This document shows positions 60,040-64,000 of a DNA stretch of 64,000 nt, piece by piece. Position 1 is the first letter of the stretch. Every line of letters begins with the position of its first letter. Both the position numbers and the translations under genes were made by a program. This stretch comes from Strongylocentrotus droebachiensis (lineage: Eukaryota > Echinodermata > Echinoidea > Camarodonta > Strongylocentrotidae). The notes under the pieces were generated by a model, which was not told the origin of the DNA, made no database searches, and worked only from the letters and a program-made list of their open reading frames with translations. The stretch covers positions 124,001 through 188,000 of the forward strand of contig JAVYIG010000632.1 of the NCBI GenBank assembly GCA_035222895.1, in the 5' to 3' direction.

Positions 60040-61580
60040 TCATTTCCTCACCATATTTTTTTTTTCATTTTCAAGGCAGAGAAGGAAAGTTCGAGGTTTC
60101 TACTATTTCTTTTGAGACACCCTGGAAAGATGCTGAGTTGCTTGTAGAGAGCGTGGGAAACGGTACGGCAAGTGGGTTCCTTCTCTAGCCCCTGGGGTGC
60201 GCGCTACCAACTCAAATGATCTACCTGCTCCCCATCTTTACCCCGTCGTCAATCTATCACATCACAGCTGCACTGCGACCCGCTCGGCTCAACCACGGGA
60301 TTACGCAGGGGTAACATGCTAACCCCCTCCTTTCATTAGGGGGGTAATGCAGTGACCCCTTCATCTTCTAATAAACACATCCCCGCGACAATGCGGTAGA
60401 GGAAACATGATGTGCTTCAGATTGTTATCAGTTTATTTCTTGTATAACTTTTCTACATTACGTATCGTCTACATTCCATATCCAACAAAACTAGTATTTT
60501 CCTTGTTGCAATAGGGGGAATAACACTTCCAGGTATCTTTGTTGTCACTTTTTGTTGTGTTTGATATAATTTGCCGTAGCTATCCGACACCAGCGGAGGC
60601 CAAAGTGAAGACCTTTCTGCTCCCCGACCGGCTACCCCCTTGGATCTGCAGCAGGGCCAATTTATGATTGTAGAGATAATAAACAGAGAAAGGGGTTCAT
60701 CTTACTATCCACCCCAGAAGTCATGTGAGATGAATTCAAACAAATAACGAATCGTGCCTAAGTTATATTCTTTTTCATAAACAGTATCAATTGTGACGCT
60801 AAGTAGGTCTATCCTACTGAACCCCAAGTTGTTTTAAAAAAAAAAAGTCTTGGGTTATATGAAGCAAGAAGTAAACAAAGGAAATTATAATGTATGAACG
60901 TGTGAATGATATGAGATAAAAGGAGAACATGTTTAACTTAGTGTTTGTTTTAAAATTCCTTCCGAAGCACTACCGGATGCAGCCATGTCTTTGAAGACGC
61001 AACATGTATGGTAATGTTATTTACTTTCGTTACCCTCTCAACAAAACAAATGGTTGCTTGCGAAAAAGAAAAGAATGAATTCACCTCCCCACCCTCTTTC
61101 TCGTCTCCCACGGCTATAAATGTCTGAACTTGGCTTGTTCTTAATAATATGAATCTCGTGGGTATTGATGTCGATTTTACCCTTCATTTAGCGAGTCGTT
61201 TCCCATAAAATCGACTCTTGAATAGAAGCCTTGACTTCCTGGCTCAATAAGGACGAAACAAATTCTGAAGAAAAGGCGTTTCCTCTTGAGATGGGAGTGA
61301 GAAAAAAAAGAAATGTACTTGATCTACTCTGCCAACATGTCTTTTTTTCTTCTTCTTTTTTAATGAATATTTTTCCTGATACCCATCGTAATAATGAACA
61401 GAGCCAATAATTTAAATAGTATTAATAGGCCTACGTCAACGGATCAATACCTCATCCCCATACACTCAATTACTTACTACATGTATTTTTGGTTGTTGTT
61501 ATTACATTTTTATGAAGGAAAATTAGAAACACGTACTTGGAAGATGAGGGTCAATGCCTTCCAAGGTCTCAAAAATGCTT
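60040..61580. other. Unique sequence, no gene seen
   Basis: A pyrimidine run ending in CAAG (60056-60076) followed by an open stretch of about 37 codons ending at 60188 superficially resembles an acceptor and exon, but there is no family match. Confidence 0.45.
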
Positions 61581-61582
61581 CG

Positions 61583-61650
61583 ACTTGAGCTTCGAACCCG
61601 GAGCCTTCCTATTACTAGTGTTACAAAACCACTGCTCCGCCTCTGAGCCA
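61583..61650 (-). mobile_element. tRNA-like SINE head (distinct family) or tRNA relic, minus strand
   Basis: On the minus strand TGGCTCAGAGGCGGAGCAGT plus GG (61629-61650) resembles an A box. GGGTTCGAAGC (61589-61599) resembles a B box at the right distance. The 68-nt unit resembles a tRNA but lacks a convincing acceptor stem. It continues into GGAAGGCATTGACCCTCATC downstream, which suggests a SINE head. It is unlike the family 1 head. Confidence 0.45.
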
Positions 61651-62945
61651 TTATATGCCTCCTCTCTGAACATGGCCGATATAATTGTATAAAACACATT
61701 TCCAATCGATTTTGTAAATATTTTCATATTATGTATATATCTTTTATTTTCATCAAGTAAACTTTCTTGTAATTGGTAACCCGACTAACTTACATCATAA
61801 TGAATGTCATTGATCCTATCGCAATTATCGTTTTATCTCCCTAATAATAGTTTGTAGTTTTATTCGTGATCTGTTTCGAAGAAAGTATCTCGGGTCAATG
61901 TTGATTGGTCAACCATTGGTGATGATTGGCGCGTGGTACAGACTCAAGCTAGGCATGCGAGTTACTCAAGAACCATGTGCGCCCCCGAGGCAGTCTCGAC
62001 CAGGCGCCAATGCTCACTCCGTATCAAAAGAAACACTCTACTAAAGATATGTTTAATAACTTACCAAACAATCGCCAATCTTGTCAGAGTAACGTCAACA
62101 CCGAGGCGTGATTGTTTGTTGAAGTCGCTTAATTAGAAACACGAGATATGACGCGGTTGGTTTATTTGGGGATTAGAGGTTTGTTTTATAGGATGTCTGC
62201 AAATGAAGGTGAGAGTGTCAGTCATATATAAACTCTCGTGCACCCCTCCCCCCCCCCTCCCCCCTCTAAAAGCCCAAGGACTCCAAGAAAAAATGTCAAT
62301 TTCATGGTGGAGCGACCCTGATTATATCATGGAGACTTCTTATCTCCATGATTATATCCTGTTGTGTAATAACTACTTGATTGCATGAGGGCTTATTCAT
62401 GGCAGTGGTCCAAATACTATTCTCTACGCGATTTCATTATAAATGTAACATGGTGAGGGTGGATGGTGGGGGGGGGGGTGAATCTACACGCCTGGCGCCA
62501 AGTTTGATGTGGACATATTGTGATGATACCCAATATTGAAGAGGAAATAGAAATATGCGAGTTTGAAATGTATCCCGATTGACATCTCTACAAAAGATAC
62601 CGGAAAGGTTACGTTTATAGCCCAGTTCATCTCCAGGTTGGGCTAGTCTGTTCAAACAGATCTCTTTTAATAGTTGAATTGTGATTCCATAAAATAAAAG
62701 TATTTATTATCATTGAAGAGAAGGTTTGAGCTTTTCGTCATTCTTTTTTCCTAAATGGTACTTTGGAAGACTATCATGAGAGAAATATCACCTGAAAAGG
62801 GATTTCTCTTCAAATGCCCTAGTATTTGAATTATGACGTTAAATAAAGTTGAACCAAACTTCCACCGTAGCATTTTTGTGTTCTGTCCCAGATGCATACT
62901 TTTGTGTGCAGTGGATGAGACCTTCACATAGTTGCGGAATGTCAA
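61651..62945. other. Unique sequence, no gene seen
   Basis: A small hairpin is present: ATCATGGAGA at 62326-62335 pairs with TCTCCATGAT at 62343-62352. There is also a G run at 62468. Nothing else is recognised. Confidence 0.55.
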
Positions 62946-62991
62946 CCGTCTTATAAAGAGTTGCGATTAATCGCAACTCTTTATAAGACGG
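62946..62991. repeat. Perfect 46-bp palindrome
   Basis: The sequence is its own reverse complement with no loop, centred on GATT|AATC (62965-62972), with arms reading CCGTCTTATAAAGAGTTGCG outward-in. AAGAGTTGCGATTAATCGCA-type palindromes resemble the joined ends of a MITE from which the middle was lost. That origin is inference. Confidence 0.9.
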
Positions 62992-63199
62992 GTTCAGAAC
63001 ACTATATATCTTAAAGATATATAATAATGTAGTTCAAGCCAGGTACAGAAACTAAGTGACGGGTTATATTAAATTTCGATGATTTAATTATAAATATGCA
63101 AAAGGTTACCGGTGCAGGGGAGATGGAAATTGAGTCTTGATTCAAACCTGCTCACAAACATGAGTATAAGGACAGTGTAAAATAGTGTTTATACATTTG

Positions 63200-63310
63200 A
63201 GGATGCGAAGGTCGTGGATTCGAGTCTCGGCACGTCACTAGACACCAATGTTCTATGGCAAGATATTATACTCAGAATCTGCATTTGCTACTCTCGATCC
63301 AAGGGCAGCA
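63200..63310 (+). mobile_element. SINE fragment, tRNA head and central body
   Basis: A B-box-like GTGGATTCGAGTCTC is followed by GGCACGTCACTAGACACCAA, TTCTATGGCAAGATATTATA and GCATTTGCTACTCTCGATCC. In the same order these correspond to the post-B-box body of the SINE at 25357 (GGCACTAACG, GGCAAGACATTAATCC, CGCCACTCTCC). The match fades after about 63310. A different SINE with an L2-type tail begins shortly downstream, so the two may form one composite or sit adjacent. Confidence 0.5.
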
Positions 63311-63364
63311 AGTCACGAAATAGTAAATTTTAATTTTATTACATTTTTACATGAGTGCACTATT

Positions 63365-63655
63365 GCTGGAGCTCAATTTGCTAGGATTTCCGGGGCCTTT
63401 AGGCTTTAGAAGAGCATTATGGCATGCGCTATTTGAAATCGGAATATCATTATTACCATGGTTACTGTCAAATATTGGCTATAAGTGCTGGAATGCTCCC
63501 CAGGGAGTGGAGATTGTGCACACAGTGTGTGCGGGCAAGCACTGAATCCAATGACCTGGGTTATAGTATATTTGTAAAGCGCTTAGAGACATTTGTATTA
63601 AGCGCTATATACAAATTGAATATTATTATTATTATTATTATTAATATCTATGAAA
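63365..63655 (+). mobile_element. SINE with L2-type 3' tail, family 2
   Basis: The recognisable part runs from about TGGAATGCTCCCCAGGGAGT (63490-63509) through GTGCGGGCAAGCACTGAATC to the tail. The tail has TGTAAAGCGCTTAGAGAC and TTAAGCGCTATATACAAATT flanking a short spacer, then (ATT)n at 63626-63645. The paired AAGCGCT segments followed by a short tandem repeat are the classic L2-type tail shared by LINEs and their dependent SINEs. A diverged copy lies at 57238-57345. The upstream limit is uncertain. Confidence 0.7.
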
Positions 63656-64000
63656 GGTTTGTGATTTCAGACTAGCTCACTCTTGCTTTACACACGTGAA
63701 GAGACAGACAGACCTAATCCATTGAAATCTAGAAGAGTTTTATCTCTATTATTCAACCGTTTGCTTCGAGGCATGATTTGGAAGTGATAAATCACGGACG
63801 GCAATTGTATTCAAACGTTAGTTAGCAATAATTTCAGTTTTGTATCATACGATTGCTGGAGGATAGAGACGGGTTCGTGGACGAAGATTCAAATAATGAT
63901 AGAAGAGGTCAAGAACCGCCGTGCTTTTATAAAGTATAAATCTCAATACATAATCAATTTCAATTGGTGTCTTCTATCTCATGGTATAGTCGGTAAATGG
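63656..64000. other. Unique sequence at the right edge, no gene seen
   Basis: No frame, repeat or RNA gene is recognised. Confidence 0.55.

Noticed and set aside
59610-60188. 192-codon Ile-rich frame and the opposing Met-rich frame
   Set aside because: Translation of (ATT)n and (ATC)n repeats; not coding.
60077-60188. Possible internal exon after a pyrimidine tract
   Set aside because: Only about 37 codons, no donor site at the end of the open stretch and no family match.

Overview
The window reads as non-coding DNA from an animal nuclear genome. It is AT-rich and full of polypyrimidine/polypurine microsatellites, with TTAGGG/CCCTAA interstitial tracts, one L2/CR1/Jockey-type LINE, tRNA-derived SINEs and many non-autonomous DNA transposons. 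This mix, especially SINE tails built on an AAGCGCT hairpin followed by ATT repeats and hAT-like ends starting CAGNGGCGGATC, fits a marine invertebrate deuterostome. An echinoderm such as a sea urchin is my best guess, but this is inference and no single-copy gene is present to prove it. I recognise no host protein-coding gene. Most open frames are low-complexity Leu/Ser/Arg/Glu frames through CT/GA repeats.

Layout. 1-3.5 kb: unique AT-rich DNA with a CRE-like site near the left edge and a short telomere-like tract. 3.57-3.88 kb: a small foldback element. 4.4-6 kb: CT tracts. 8.16-10.41 kb: a 5'-truncated LINE whose reverse transcriptase frame is intact except for one stop. 11-14.3 kb: GA/CT tracts and a 190-bp CCCTAA tract. 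16.2-17.1 kb: an 80-bp minisatellite. 17.8 kb: the 3' tail of another non-LTR element. 21-23 kb: a dispersed repeat, a SINE and a 0.7-kb CACT-ended element packed with GGGTGCA heptamers. 24.6 kb: a perfect 41-bp-arm hairpin. 25-36 kb: SINE copies separated by unique DNA and microsatellites. 35.8-37.8 kb: a 1,944-bp hAT-like element with 8-bp target duplications and an internal higher-order satellite. 38.6 kb: a palindrome with two CRE sites. 40.6 and 51.7 kb: two copies of a TTAA-flanked MITE. 44.2 and 53.4 kb: two short hAT-like elements with 5-bp duplications. 48.3-49.2 kb: an 880-bp mariner-type foldback made almost wholly of two 429-nt arms. 52.97 kb: a frameshifted fragment of a retroelement C-terminus. 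57.6-58.0 kb: a PIF/Harbinger-like MITE. 59-64 kb: SINE copies, a long ATC/ATT tract and a 46-bp perfect palindrome.

The elements do not form a pathway. The only protein machinery is the LINE reverse transcriptase, which is disabled. The SINEs share with L2-type LINEs a 3' hairpin-plus-short-repeat tail, consistent with borrowing of LINE machinery. The MITEs would have needed transposases encoded elsewhere. The most notable structures are the 880-bp foldback, the hAT-like element that amplified a satellite inside itself, and the heptamer-rich CACT element.
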